From the NCBI GenBank assembly GCA_910586355.1, contig CAJUHJ010000007.1, forward strand, positions 54,674 through 118,673: a stretch of 64,000 nucleotides of DNA, given 5' to 3'. This document shows, one piece after another, positions 44,217 through 52,538 of this stretch. Within the stretch, counting starts at the first letter, position 1. Each line of letters begins with the position of its first letter. The notes beneath the pieces were generated by a model, which was given only the letters and a program-made list of their open reading frames with translations, searched no databases and was not told the DNA's origin. This DNA is from an uncultured Lachnospiraceae bacterium. GTDB lineage: Bacteria > Bacillota > Clostridia > Lachnospirales > Lachnospiraceae. The translations under genes were made by a program, and so were the position numbers.

Positions 44217-44471
44217 TCACATATCCGGTTCTCTCTCCTCTTCATCACTGAGAATTTTTACATCTCCATGATACAATTCTTCCACTGCAACAGAAAGCGG
44301 TTTCTTTTGATTGGAATCCTGCCGAACCGGATCTGCGCCTCCTATAATCTGACGCGCCCTTTTTGATGCGGCGATTACAATGGAGTAACGGCTGTTGACA
44401 ACCGGCTCTTCTCCAATCGCAACATCATGGTTTACGACTTTCATTAATTCTACATAAGATGGATGTATCAT
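44217..44471 (-). CDS. rpoZ: DNA-directed RNA polymerase subunit omega
   Basis: 84 residues. RpoZ signature VNSRYSIVIAASKRARQIIGG and a C-terminal AVEELYHGDVKIL. It supports beta-prime folding in RNA polymerase. AAGGAG precedes the ATG, 3 nt after gmk. Confidence 0.96.
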   Translation of the reverse strand: MIHPSYVELMKVVNHDVAIGEEPVVNSRYSIVIAASKRARQIIGGADPVRQDSNQKKPLSVAVEELYHGDVKILSDEEEREPDM

Positions 44472-44474
44472 ATT

Positions 44475-45116
44475 TTATTCTCCTTTCGAGAAGCGCTTAA
44501 GCTCCTCTTTCATTCTATTGATAAATTCCTGATTTCTCGATACTCTTCTGTGTTCGTTTTGGATAATAGAATGTACCTCTTTGACACAATCCTCTATCGT
44601 ATCATTGATAATCAGATAATCATATTCTTCTACCCTTAACGCTTCCTCAGATGCCTGCGACAGCCTCTGATATACGACTTCTTCTGACTCTGTACCCCTT
44701 CCAATCAAACGCTCTTTTAGAATATCGGCATTTTGCGGTGTAACAAACAATAAAAGCGTATCAGGAAATCTCTGTTTTACTTTTAACGCTCCCTGAATCT
44801 CAATCTCCAAAATCACATCTTTGCCTGCTTCTAATTGTTTTTCTACATATTCTTTTGGCGTACCATAATAGTTTTCAACGTACAAAGCATACTCTATCAA
44901 CTCATTTTTTGCAATCATTTCTTCGAATTGCTCTTTCGTTTTGAAAAAATATTCTCTTCCATCTTCTTCCAGGGCGCGCGGCTTTCTCGTTGTCGCAGAA
45001 ATAGACAGTGCGTATCTGTCCGGATAACAAAGCAGCAGTTCTTTCATAACCGTCCCTTTTCCGGAACCGGAAAAGCCGGAAAAAACAATTAAAATCCCTC
45101 TTTTTTTCTGACTCAT
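44475..45116 (-). CDS. gmk: Guanylate kinase
   Basis: 213 residues. P-loop VFSGFSGSGKGTVMKELL, the GMP-binding SATTRKPRALEEDGREYFF and LEIEIQGALKVKQRFP. Converts GMP to GDP. Immediately after remA (no gap) and before rpoZ, the standard Firmicutes order. Confidence 0.98.
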   Translation of the reverse strand: MSQKKRGILIVFSGFSGSGKGTVMKELLLCYPDRYALSISATTRKPRALEEDGREYFFKTKEQFEEMIAKNELIEYALYVENYYGTPKEYVEKQLEAGKDVILEIEIQGALKVKQRFPDTLLLFVTPQNADILKERLIGRGTESEEVVYQRLSQASEEALRVEEYDYLIINDTIEDCVKEVHSIIQNEHRRVSRNQEFINRMKEELKRFSKGE

Positions 45117-45377
45117 TTATTGTTCCTCTTTCCTTCCAATCAGGTCATGGAAACGTCCTGCCAATGTATCCGGCGCCATAGCAGATAATACAACTGTATT
45201 CTGATCCATAATCATAACGCTTCTTGTCTTTCTTCCCTGCGTCGCATCAATAATCTGTTCTTCCTGTTTTGCCCTCTGCACCAACCGTTTCGCAGGTGCA
45301 GAATCCGGCGTCACAATTGCGACAATTTTATCTGTATGCACCAGATTTCCAAACCCGATATTCATTAGTTCTGCCAT
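45117..45377 (-). CDS. remA: RemA/DUF370 family DNA-binding regulator
   Basis: 86 residues starting MAELMNIGFGNLVHTDKIVAI. Family motif KTRSVMIMDQNTVVLSAMAPDTL near the C-terminus. In Bacillus RemA activates matrix and osmolyte genes. The frame also starts at 45389 (ATGA overlap with yicC stop); the 45377 ATG has GAGGA 5 nt upstream and is preferred. Between yicC and gmk, as in Bacillus. Confidence 0.94.
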   Translation of the reverse strand: MAELMNIGFGNLVHTDKIVAIVTPDSAPAKRLVQRAKQEEQIIDATQGRKTRSVMIMDQNTVVLSAMAPDTLAGRFHDLIGRKEEQ

Positions 45378-45385
45378 AGCTGTCC

Positions 45386-46264
45386 TCATTCAATATTCTG
45401 AATCTGTTCTCTGACTTTTTCGATGTCTGTTTTTAAATTAATGCCTATATCTGAAATTTCAATATCCGTTGTCTTTGATAAAATCGTATTGGCTTCCCGA
45501 TTCATTTCCTGTGCGATGAAATCCATCTTTCTGCCAATGCTTCCACCAGATGAAAGAGCCTTTTTCATCGCTTCTATATGGCTCTTAAGCCGCACCATTT
45601 CCTCATCAACGCAGATTTTATCTGCATAAATCGTCACCTCAGTCACAATTCTGCTTTCTTCAATCTGTTTATCATCAAACAATTCTTTTACTTTTTCTTC
45701 CAACCGTTTGCGGTATTCTGATACAATAAGCGGAGAACGTTCTTCAATAAAATCTACGTACTCCATCATGGATTCTAATTTATCATTCAAATCTGCCGCC
45801 AGCCGTTCCCCTTCTGATAAACGGCTTTCCACAAACCGTTCAAGCGCCCCGCGCAGCGCCTGCTCTAAAATCTTCCAAAGCTCTTTTTCGTCAATGCTCT
45901 GCTCTTCCATGGTAAACACTTCTGGAAATCTGGATAACGTACTAACCCGTATATCATTTTCCAAACCAAAAGTTTTCGCCATCTGATTTAGATATTTCAA
46001 ATAAGATGCTGCGACTTCCTCGTTATATTTCAGAGCAAAATCCTCTTCTGTAAAATCTTCATACGAGATAAATATATCCACTTTGCCCCGCTGGATATAC
46101 TCTTTCAGCAGAGCACGTATGGCGCTTTCAAAAAAGCCCAGCTTTTTCGGTATTTTTATATTTACGTCTAAATACCGGTGATTTACAGATTTCAGCTCTA
46201 CGGTGAATTTGCGGTCATTCTCCATAACCTCACAACGGCCAAAACCAGTCATGCTCTTAATCAT
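45386..46264 (-). CDS. yicC: YicC/YloC family endoribonuclease
   Basis: 292 residues. N-terminal MIKSMTGFGRCEVMEND, LKSVNHRYLDVNIKIPK, and the C-terminal DUF1732 signature KMDFIAQEMNREANTILSK, ending DIEKVREQIQNIE. Members are metal-dependent single-strand RNA nucleases. First gene of the yicC-remA-gmk-rpoZ run. Confidence 0.95.
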   Translation of the reverse strand: MIKSMTGFGRCEVMENDRKFTVELKSVNHRYLDVNIKIPKKLGFFESAIRALLKEYIQRGKVDIFISYEDFTEEDFALKYNEEVAASYLKYLNQMAKTFGLENDIRVSTLSRFPEVFTMEEQSIDEKELWKILEQALRGALERFVESRLSEGERLAADLNDKLESMMEYVDFIEERSPLIVSEYRKRLEEKVKELFDDKQIEESRIVTEVTIYADKICVDEEMVRLKSHIEAMKKALSSGGSIGRKMDFIAQEMNREANTILSKTTDIEISDIGINLKTDIEKVREQIQNIE

Positions 46265-46356
46265 ACCTTTTTCCTGCCTTTTATCCTCATAAGTATATTG
46301 TGATATATTTTACCATTTCATAACGGTTATGTCAAATTAGAGTTTCTCAAATCATT

Positions 46357-47226
46357 TTATAAATATTCCTCCGCCTCTTTTTCTGACAGGCCATATTCCT
46401 CCATAACCGCCCTCTTAATTTCTTCCTTGTCATGTCCAAATTTTTGAAGTACGTCTATGGTTCCATAAATTCCTTTCTGCATCCCTTTTTGAATTCCTTT
46501 CTGAATTCCTTTCTGAATCCCCTTCTGAATCCCCTCATTGATTTTTTCTTCGTCTCTCAATAATAACTGAGGTTCCATAATTTCCATTAACGCCCGGCAC
46601 ATATCCACATCTCCTTTCAGCTCTTCAATAATCTTTTTATTTGCTCCAACACTAACCTCAAGGACGGAATCTGCAAATTCCCTGTCTGCCTTTCCTTTTA
46701 GATTCCGGATTTTATCCAAAAGCCCCCTCATCTCTGCTTTTCCCATTTTCTCTGTGAGCGCCCTAAGCCATATATGGGCTGTATTGTCAAGCTCTCCGGT
46801 AACAACAATTTGAGTTGGAAACAGGGTGTTTCCCTCAATATAATAGATTCCTTTTTGAAGACACGTTATCCCATACCCATGATCCTCAAAATACCCAAAC
46901 AAACCCTCTGGCTTTGACTCCCGAAACAATGATACTGTAATGTCCCAGGCTTTCCTTTCATCCTCTGTCTTTCCATAGGATTTGTAAAGCCCTGCATATG
47001 ACTGGGTCTTGTAAAAAGCATCTATACCCAAATGGTCTTTTGGCGATTTATATTCCAATATATTATGTCCCCGGAAAAATGACCCTATCTCATTTCCAAT
47101 CTGTACGGAAGAATCCTTTTTTATAATTAGCAAATCCACTTCTAGCGGCCTGGTATTTAAGTTGTATTCCTGTTGAAAAACCAGTTTGTCTCTGTTTGAC
47201 GCAAACTCCAGATTCATTGCCGCCAC
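46357..47226 (-). CDS. Rpn-family nuclease/transposase-like protein, N-terminally interrupted
   Basis: 289 residues from a GTG, with the PD-(D/E)XK core of the Rpn/PDDEXK transposase family: LEVDLLIIKKD (D), ILEYKSPKDHLG (E-x-K) and FYKTQSYAGLYKSYG, later DKIRNLKGKADREFADSVLE. The same frame continues upstream to ATG 47262, but an in-frame TGA (47239-47241) interrupts it where relatives have Trp (…IQ-stop-HPGF…). Translation must restart at GTG 47226 or ATG 47217 if the protein is made. The C-terminus carries six 12-bp repeats giving IQKG tetrapeptides, ending in EYGLSEKEAEEYL. Role in Rpn family: DNA cleavage and recA-independent recombination. Confidence 0.75.
   Translation of the reverse strand: MAAMNLEFASNRDKLVFQQEYNLNTRPLEVDLLIIKKDSSVQIGNEIGSFFRGHNILEYKSPKDHLGIDAFYKTQSYAGLYKSYGKTEDERKAWDITVSLFRESKPEGLFGYFEDHGYGITCLQKGIYYIEGNTLFPTQIVVTGELDNTAHIWLRALTEKMGKAEMRGLLDKIRNLKGKADREFADSVLEVSVGANKKIIEELKGDVDMCRALMEIMEPQLLLRDEEKINEGIQKGIQKGIQKGIQKGMQKGIYGTIDVLQKFGHDKEEIKRAVMEEYGLSEKEAEEYL
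46469..46540 (-). repeat. Six 12-bp tandem repeats encoding IQKG
   Basis: Six consecutive 12-bp units (plus-strand reading ATTCCTTTCTGA and close variants) inside the Rpn-family gene give (INEG)(IQKG)x4(MQKG). Copy number could vary by slippage without breaking frame, as units are a multiple of 3. Confidence 0.9.
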
Positions 47227-47285
47227 AAAACCCGGATGTCACTGTATCTTCTTATCGCCCATTTTTATATTATTTCACCATTTCC

Positions 47286-48920
47286 CTATCCCATATTCTG
47301 TCTTTCTACAAGATGTTCCGCTCCATATTTTTTACGAAGCGCCGGTTTTTCAATTTTGCCAGTTGCATTTCTCGGCACATCTGCAAAAATAATCTTTTTC
47401 GGACGTTTATACCTTGGAAGCTGCCTGCAGAATTCGTCAATCTCTTCTATGGTACACTCCATCCCTTCTTTAACGGCAATAATCGCGCCCGTAATCTCGC
47501 CTAACCGCTCGTCCGGCAATCCAATGACTGCTACGTCCTGTACTTTTTCATAAGCGCTTAAGAAATTTTCAATCTGTACCGGATAAATATTTTCACCGCC
47601 GCTGACAATCACATCTTTTTTCCGGTCAACCAGAAAATAAAACCCATCTTCGTCCATTTTAGCCATATCGCCCGTATACAGCCAGCCGTCTTTTAATGTC
47701 TCCTCCGTCGCTTTCTTATCATTGTAATAACAAGTCATAACGCCCGGCCCTTTGACGCAAAGCTCTCCGACGCTTCCCTGCGGCAGCTCCTTATCATTTT
47801 CATCTACAATCTTACATTCCCATCGCCATCCAGGAATCCCAATTGCGCCGACCTTATGAATATTTTCCACGCCCAAATGCACGCATCCTGGCCCTGTCGA
47901 TTCCGAAAGGCCATAATTCGTATCATACATATGATTCGGAAAATATTCTTTCCAATGCTTAATCAAAGACGGAGGCACCGGCTGCGCCCCAATATGCATC
48001 AGACGCCACTGTGCAATCTCATAATTTTCAAGTTTCAAATCACCCCTGTCAAGCGCCGATAAAATATCCTGCGCCCATGGAACCAAAAGCCAGACAATCG
48101 TGCAATGCTCTTTCGAAACTGCATCCAAAATAATTTCCGGCGTTGTCCCTTTCAAAAGCACCGCCCTGCTCCCTGCGCAAAGACTTCCCATCCAATGAAA
48201 CTTCGCCCCCGTATGGTAAAGCGGAGGAATACACAAAAATACGTCGTTTCTATCGGTTAAATGATGCCTCTGCTCCATCTGAGCCGCCTGAAGCAGACTC
48301 TCATGGTTATGTAAAATCGCCTTTGGAAATCCAGTTGTCCCAGAAGAAAAATAAATCGCCGCATCGTCTTCATCTTCTAACCTTACCAACGGCGCCTGCG
48401 ATGAACAGTCTGCCACCAATTCCGGATAACTTTCCGCGAATGTCGGACAGCCGTCCCCTACATAAATGAGAAGCCTTCCCTTGCTAAGCTCTTCCTCAAT
48501 CGACTCAATCCTTCCAATAAATTCCGGGCCAAAAAACAAAATATGCACTTCCGCCAAATCTGCGCAATATTTTATCTCATCTGCTGAAAAACGGAAATTA
48601 AACGGAACCGCAATTGCCCCCGTCTTTAATATTCCAAAATAAATCGGCAGCCACTCCAGACAATTAAACATCAGAATCGCCACACGGTCCCCCTTCTTTA
48701 TTCCACGTCCAAGCAGCATATTCGCCACACGATTTGCTTTTTCATCAAAAATACTCCACGTAATCTCCCTCCGGTAAGGAACCGCCGAAGTGGACTGCAC
48801 CAAATCGTACTCTTTCCATGTCGTTTTTCTCGTATCTTTCATCAACGGATTCAGCTCCACAAGAGCCACCTCATCGCTGTATAACTTGTGATTCCTCTCC
48901 AGTAAATCTGTAACAGGCAT
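47286..48920 (-). CDS. AMP-forming acyl-CoA synthetase-like protein
   Basis: 544 residues of the ANL superfamily. ATP motif AAIYFSSGTTGFPKAILHN (about 190), the A5-A8 core GWLYTGDMAKMDEDGFYFLVDRKKDVIVSGG, and the catalytic Lys in RNATGKIEKPALRK. It activates a carboxylic acid as acyl-AMP, usually to a CoA thioester. The substrate is not evident. Start MPVTDLLERNHKL (48920) rather than 48932, which lies over the ribosome site. It stands between the disrupted Rpn gene and a divergent amidohydrolase. A second ligase (paaK) lies 2 kb away. Confidence 0.87.
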   Translation of the reverse strand: MPVTDLLERNHKLYSDEVALVELNPLMKDTRKTTWKEYDLVQSTSAVPYRREITWSIFDEKANRVANMLLGRGIKKGDRVAILMFNCLEWLPIYFGILKTGAIAVPFNFRFSADEIKYCADLAEVHILFFGPEFIGRIESIEEELSKGRLLIYVGDGCPTFAESYPELVADCSSQAPLVRLEDEDDAAIYFSSGTTGFPKAILHNHESLLQAAQMEQRHHLTDRNDVFLCIPPLYHTGAKFHWMGSLCAGSRAVLLKGTTPEIILDAVSKEHCTIVWLLVPWAQDILSALDRGDLKLENYEIAQWRLMHIGAQPVPPSLIKHWKEYFPNHMYDTNYGLSESTGPGCVHLGVENIHKVGAIGIPGWRWECKIVDENDKELPQGSVGELCVKGPGVMTCYYNDKKATEETLKDGWLYTGDMAKMDEDGFYFLVDRKKDVIVSGGENIYPVQIENFLSAYEKVQDVAVIGLPDERLGEITGAIIAVKEGMECTIEEIDEFCRQLPRYKRPKKIIFADVPRNATGKIEKPALRKKYGAEHLVERQNMG

Positions 48921-48962
48921 AATACAATACATCCTTTCTTTTCGTAAACTTCATTCCTGCAT

Positions 48963-48991
48963 TTGACAGTTGTTATTTTTTATTCTATCAT
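48963..48991 (+). promoter_or_regulatory. Promoter for the amidohydrolase gene
   Basis: TTGACA, 17-nt spacer, TATCAT; about 75 nt before the ATG at 49066. Strong -35. Confidence 0.6.
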
Positions 48992-49065
48992 ATTATCCAT
49001 ACAATTCAAACAAAAATATAGGCGGTATCATGCAAAGATTAGGAGAATTACAGGAGGTTTTCAAA

Positions 49066-49908
49066 ATGATCGATTTTCACACGCATACGTTCCCATCTGC
49101 AGTTTCAGAAAAAATTCTTGCCAAATTAAGCAGACTGTCCCATACCAAATATTTTACAGACGGATCGGTGGAAGGTCTTTGCGCTTCCATGAAGGAAGCT
49201 TCAATTGACTACTCTGTAAATCTTCCGGTTATGACAAAACCGGAACAAGTAGAAAAAGTAAACGGAGCATTGATTGCGGACAAGGATCGTTTATTTCAAA
49301 AAGGAATTATCACTTTTGGAGGGATACATCCAGATTATATCGATTATAAAAAAGAACTGATTCGTCTTCGGCAGAATGGAATTTTAGGGATTAAAATACA
49401 TCCGGCTTACCAAAATACTGATATTGACAATATCAAAATGATGCGAATTATCGATTTTGCTTCAGAGCAAGGATTGATTATCCTGACACATGCGGGAATT
49501 GACGTTGGAATTTATGACCGTAATTATGCTTCCGCCAAACAAATTTTAAAAATTATCGACGCCGTCCATCCGAAAAAATTTGTCCTGGCACATATGGGAA
49601 ACTGGGGATGCTGGGAAGATGTTGAACGTGATTTGGCAGGAGCCGACGTATATTTTGACACTGCGTTTGCATTAGGAGTTGTAACGCCTGATAAATCGAG
49701 CAGCAATCCCCCTTATCTTTCTACGAATTTAAGCGACGAAGACTTCGTGAGGATTGTGAAAAAACATGGAACAGAAAAAATTTTATTTGCGACAGATTCA
49801 CCCTGGGAAGATCAAAAAGATTATGTCGCACGAATCAAACGCCTTCCTCTTACAAAAACGGAACAGACAATGATTTTTTCAAAAAACGCAGAGAAATTGT
49901 TGTTTTAA
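49066..49908 (+). CDS. Amidohydrolase family protein (PF04909 type)
   Basis: 280 residues, TIM-barrel metal-dependent hydrolase. Metal motifs: MIDFHTHTFP (H-x-H), GIKIHPAYQ, ILTHAGIDVG, FVLAHMGNWG and FATDSPWED (catalytic Asp). GGAGG with TTTTCAAA before ATG 49066; the frame opens earlier at 48970 but without a ribosome site. Family members decarboxylate or hydrolyse ring carboxylates; the neighbourhood of acyl/aryl-CoA ligases hints at aromatic or fatty acid metabolism, but the substrate is unknown. Confidence 0.85.
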   Translation: MIDFHTHTFPSAVSEKILAKLSRLSHTKYFTDGSVEGLCASMKEASIDYSVNLPVMTKPEQVEKVNGALIADKDRLFQKGIITFGGIHPDYIDYKKELIRLRQNGILGIKIHPAYQNTDIDNIKMMRIIDFASEQGLIILTHAGIDVGIYDRNYASAKQILKIIDAVHPKKFVLAHMGNWGCWEDVERDLAGADVYFDTAFALGVVTPDKSSSNPPYLSTNLSDEDFVRIVKKHGTEKILFATDSPWEDQKDYVARIKRLPLTKTEQTMIFSKNAEKLLF

Positions 49909-49922
49909 AAACTTTAGCTGAT

Positions 49923-49974
49923 ATGCGCCGTATGGATTTTTGAACAAAATTTTTGCGAAAAATAACCGGCGCAT
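49923..49974 (+). terminator. Possible terminator after the amidohydrolase
   Basis: ATGCGCCG pairs with CGGCGCAT around an AT-rich 36-nt branch with ATTTTT/AAAAAT. No T tail, so assignment is tentative. The rest of the 290-nt gap to 50199 shows only the dyad at 50106-50132. Confidence 0.35.
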
Positions 49975-50105
49975 TATTCAGCCTTACACCTATTATATAT
50001 AAAAAATGACAACTCTCGCCTTATCATCCTCGTCTTTAGGTTCTCTAAATTCATCTATCCACATTCAAACCAAAAAAACTGCAAAAAACGTTGTTTTTGT
50101 ATAAA

Positions 50106-50132
50106 AGTATTATTTTAGAACATCATAATACT
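50106..50132. promoter_or_regulatory. Dyad upstream of XRE regulator
   Basis: AGTATTAT and ATAATACT are perfect inverted 8-mers 11 nt apart, about 70 nt before the XRE gene. Candidate autoregulatory operator (inference). Confidence 0.35.
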
Positions 50133-50199
50133 CAAAGAATTAATACACAACCATTTGTTTCTTTTAATTCTATATGCTTATTGAAAAGGAGGAAACAAA

Positions 50200-50523
50200 A
50201 TGATTCAAGATTTAAACAACCGTTTGAAAGCATCTCGTATAAACTGCCGGCTTTCCAGAAAACAAGTTGCCCAACTGGTTGGGGTTTCTGAAAGTTTGAT
50301 TGGATTATACGAATCTGCTGCCAGACAGCCTTCCTTAGCTGTCCTGATTAAACTGGCTTCTTTATTTCATGTCACAACCGATTATTTGTTAGGATGTGAA
50401 ACTACGGACACAAAAAACCTATCCCTAATGGGACTTTCAGACCAACAGATTCAAGCGATTACCATGACTGCAAAATGTTTCCGTAACCAATGTACCGAGG
50501 ATTCTTCCAATTATATACCATAA
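50200..50523 (+). CDS. XRE-family helix-turn-helix regulator
   Basis: 107 residues. HTH_3 domain at about 5-62: LKASRINCRLSRKQVAQLVGV, then SESLIGLYESAARQPSLAVLIKLASLF and TTDYLLGCE. The remainder is short and hydrophilic with no recognised effector domain. AAAGGAGGAAACAAA before the ATG. It is upstream of and convergent with the paaK operon, so it may or may not regulate it. A dyad lies upstream. Confidence 0.9.
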   Translation: MIQDLNNRLKASRINCRLSRKQVAQLVGVSESLIGLYESAARQPSLAVLIKLASLFHVTTDYLLGCETTDTKNLSLMGLSDQQIQAITMTAKCFRNQCTEDSSNYIP

Positions 50524-50582
50524 AAAAATGGGATCTGCCCTATTGATTTACAATCAATTTTATGCAGTATCCCATTTCTATT
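50524..50582. terminator. Bidirectional terminator between XRE gene and paaK
   Basis: AAATGGGATCTGC pairs with GCAGTATCCCATTT (one bulge) with an inner ATTGATT/AATCAAT hairpin. On the minus strand it runs into a seven-T stretch, so it probably ends the iorA-iorB-paaK transcript too. Confidence 0.6.
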
Positions 50583-50617
50583 TATTCTCTTGATTTTTGT
50601 TCCGGTATTTTAAATTT

Positions 50618-51922
50618 TTACTGGTATAAATGTCTCTTATCAACCACGCGGACTGCTTTGCCTTCGCTTCTTACAATACTCTTAGGTTCCATTATTTTTA
50701 CATCTACTTTAATGCCAAGCATGGATTTTAAGCCCGATACGATTTTTTTCTCCCTTGCTTCCACTGACATTGTCTGTTCTGCAGCCATCTTTTGCGTCAA
50801 TTCCACCTGAACTTCAATGGTGTCATTGTTGCCGACGCGGTCCACGACAATCTGGTAATTTGCCTCATAACCCTGATTTAACAAAACTGTCTCTATCTGG
50901 GAAGGCCAGACATTTACGCCTTTCACAACCATCATATCGTCGCTTCTTCCCTTTGGCTTCATCATACGCACATGAGTGCGGCCGCAGGAACATTTTTTTC
51001 TGGACAAACGGCACAAATCGCGGGTACGGTAGCGCAGAAGCGGAAATGCTTTTTTTGTGATACAAGTAAATACCAACTCTCCGACTTCTCCCTCAGGTAA
51101 GACTTCTCCTGTTTTCGGATTGATTATTTCTGCTATAAAATGGTCTTCCTGAATGTGCATCCCGGCCTGCTCTTCACATTCAAAAGATACTCCGGGACCT
51201 GAAATTTCTGTTAATCCATAAATATCATACGCTTTAATTCCCAAAGATTCTTCTATATTGTGCCTCATTTCCTCCGTCCATGGCTCCGCCCCAAAGATTC
51301 CGGCTTTTAATTTTATCTGGTCTTTTAATCCTTTTTCGTTGACCGCTTCCCCAAGGTTTGCGGCATACGACGGCGTACAGCAGAGAATGGTAGAGCCTAA
51401 ATCCGTCATAAACTGAAGCTGACGCTCTGTGTTACCAGAAGACATAGGAAGCGTTAAGCATCCAACTTTATGGGAACCGCCATTTAAACCGGGACCTCCG
51501 GTAAACAGGCCGTATCCATAGCACACATGGCAGACATCTTCTTTTGTTCCGCCAGCTGCAACGATTGCCCTCGCACAACATTCCTCCCAGATATTTATAT
51601 CTTCCTGCGTATAAAACGCAACCACACGACGCCCTGTGGTGCCGCTTGTCGACTGTATCCGGACACATTCGGAAAGCGGCGCGCCCAAAAGCCCATATGG
51701 ATACTGGTCGCGCAAATCATCTTTTGTAATAAACGGAAGTTTATATAAATCCTCTATTCCTGTGATATCCTGTGGTTTTACGCCTGCCTCATCCATTTTG
51801 TCATGGTAAAATTTTACATTATCATAGACAAACTGCACCTGTTTCACAAGCCTTTCACTTTGAAGTTCCTTAAGTTTATCTACTGACATTGTCTCTATTT
51901 CTGGCTGATAATAGTTTTTCAT
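50618..51922 (-). CDS. paaK: Phenylacetate-CoA ligase family protein
   Basis: 434-residue ANL enzyme of PaaK type. Nucleotide motif STSGTTGRRVVAFYT, DIYGLTEISGPGVSFEC, RYRTRDLCRLSRKKCSCG, GRSDDMMVVKGVNVWPSQIE. It acts on aryl acetates (phenylacetate, indoleacetate) with CoA. ATG 51922 with GGAGAAG; the earlier start at 51934 is a TTG. Next to iorA-iorB on one transcript, so it probably handles the arylacetyl moiety from arylpyruvate oxidation. Direction (ligase or CoA-releasing) is not decided by sequence. Confidence 0.93.
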   Translation of the reverse strand: MKNYYQPEIETMSVDKLKELQSERLVKQVQFVYDNVKFYHDKMDEAGVKPQDITGIEDLYKLPFITKDDLRDQYPYGLLGAPLSECVRIQSTSGTTGRRVVAFYTQEDINIWEECCARAIVAAGGTKEDVCHVCYGYGLFTGGPGLNGGSHKVGCLTLPMSSGNTERQLQFMTDLGSTILCCTPSYAANLGEAVNEKGLKDQIKLKAGIFGAEPWTEEMRHNIEESLGIKAYDIYGLTEISGPGVSFECEEQAGMHIQEDHFIAEIINPKTGEVLPEGEVGELVFTCITKKAFPLLRYRTRDLCRLSRKKCSCGRTHVRMMKPKGRSDDMMVVKGVNVWPSQIETVLLNQGYEANYQIVVDRVGNNDTIEVQVELTQKMAAEQTMSVEAREKKIVSGLKSMLGIKVDVKIMEPKSIVRSEGKAVRVVDKRHLYQ

Positions 51923-51962
51923 TTTCTTCTCCAATCAATTCTGCAAATAAGTTTATCGTTTC

Positions 51963-52535
51963 CTATACATCTTCCCGTCCAAGCTTAAATGCTTTTTTGT
52001 TCATCGCTGCAAATTTTTCCGGAACGCATTCTTCAATCGCTTTTAGCCATTTCTCCTCTGGTATATCAAAGTACTTAGACAGCCGCCCCATTAATACAAT
52101 ATTGACTGCTTTTGAAGAACCTGCTTTTTGTGCAAGTGAAAGACAATCCATCGCATCTACCTGTATATGGAGCGCCTGCATTTTTTCCAAAAGCTGCCCG
52201 GGATAGGAAGCCGCCCCTGTAATCACCGGCATCGGATCAATCTCCTGCGTATTTACAACAATCTTTCCGCCCTCCCGCAAAAATGCAACGTATCGGGCGG
52301 CTTCTAATTTTTCAAATGAAACGATAACGTCCGCTTCTCCTTTGTCAATAATCGGAGAATATACTTTTTCGCCAAACCTTACATATGTAACGACACTGCC
52401 GCCGCGCTGGCTCATTCCATGCACTTCGGATACCTTCACGTCATATCCTTCTGACAACAGCAGATGTCCAAGCAGTTTGCTGGCAAGAAGGGAGCCTTGT
52501 CCCCCTACGCCGACAATCATAATATTCTTTGTCAT
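51963..52535 (-). CDS. iorB: Indolepyruvate oxidoreductase subunit beta
   Basis: 190 residues, pyruvate-ferredoxin oxidoreductase gamma-like fold: IMIVGVGGQGSLLASKLLGHL, EVHGMSQRGGSVVTYVRFG, and FEKLEAARYVAFL. Forms the oxidoreductase with iorA, 3 nt upstream of it. Together they oxidatively decarboxylate aryl pyruvates to aryl-acetyl-CoA, reducing ferredoxin. Confidence 0.96.
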   Translation of the reverse strand: MTKNIMIVGVGGQGSLLASKLLGHLLLSEGYDVKVSEVHGMSQRGGSVVTYVRFGEKVYSPIIDKGEADVIVSFEKLEAARYVAFLREGGKIVVNTQEIDPMPVITGAASYPGQLLEKMQALHIQVDAMDCLSLAQKAGSSKAVNIVLMGRLSKYFDIPEEKWLKAIEECVPEKFAAMNKKAFKLGREDV

Positions 52536-52538
52536 ATC

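Noticed and set aside
46469..46540. Short repeats as a CRISPR array
   Set aside because: 12-bp units are contiguous without spacers and encode an in-frame tetrapeptide repeat.
50091..50291. 66-codon plus frame overlapping the XRE gene start
   Set aside because: The XRE frame has the ribosome site and the clear HTH; the other lacks both.
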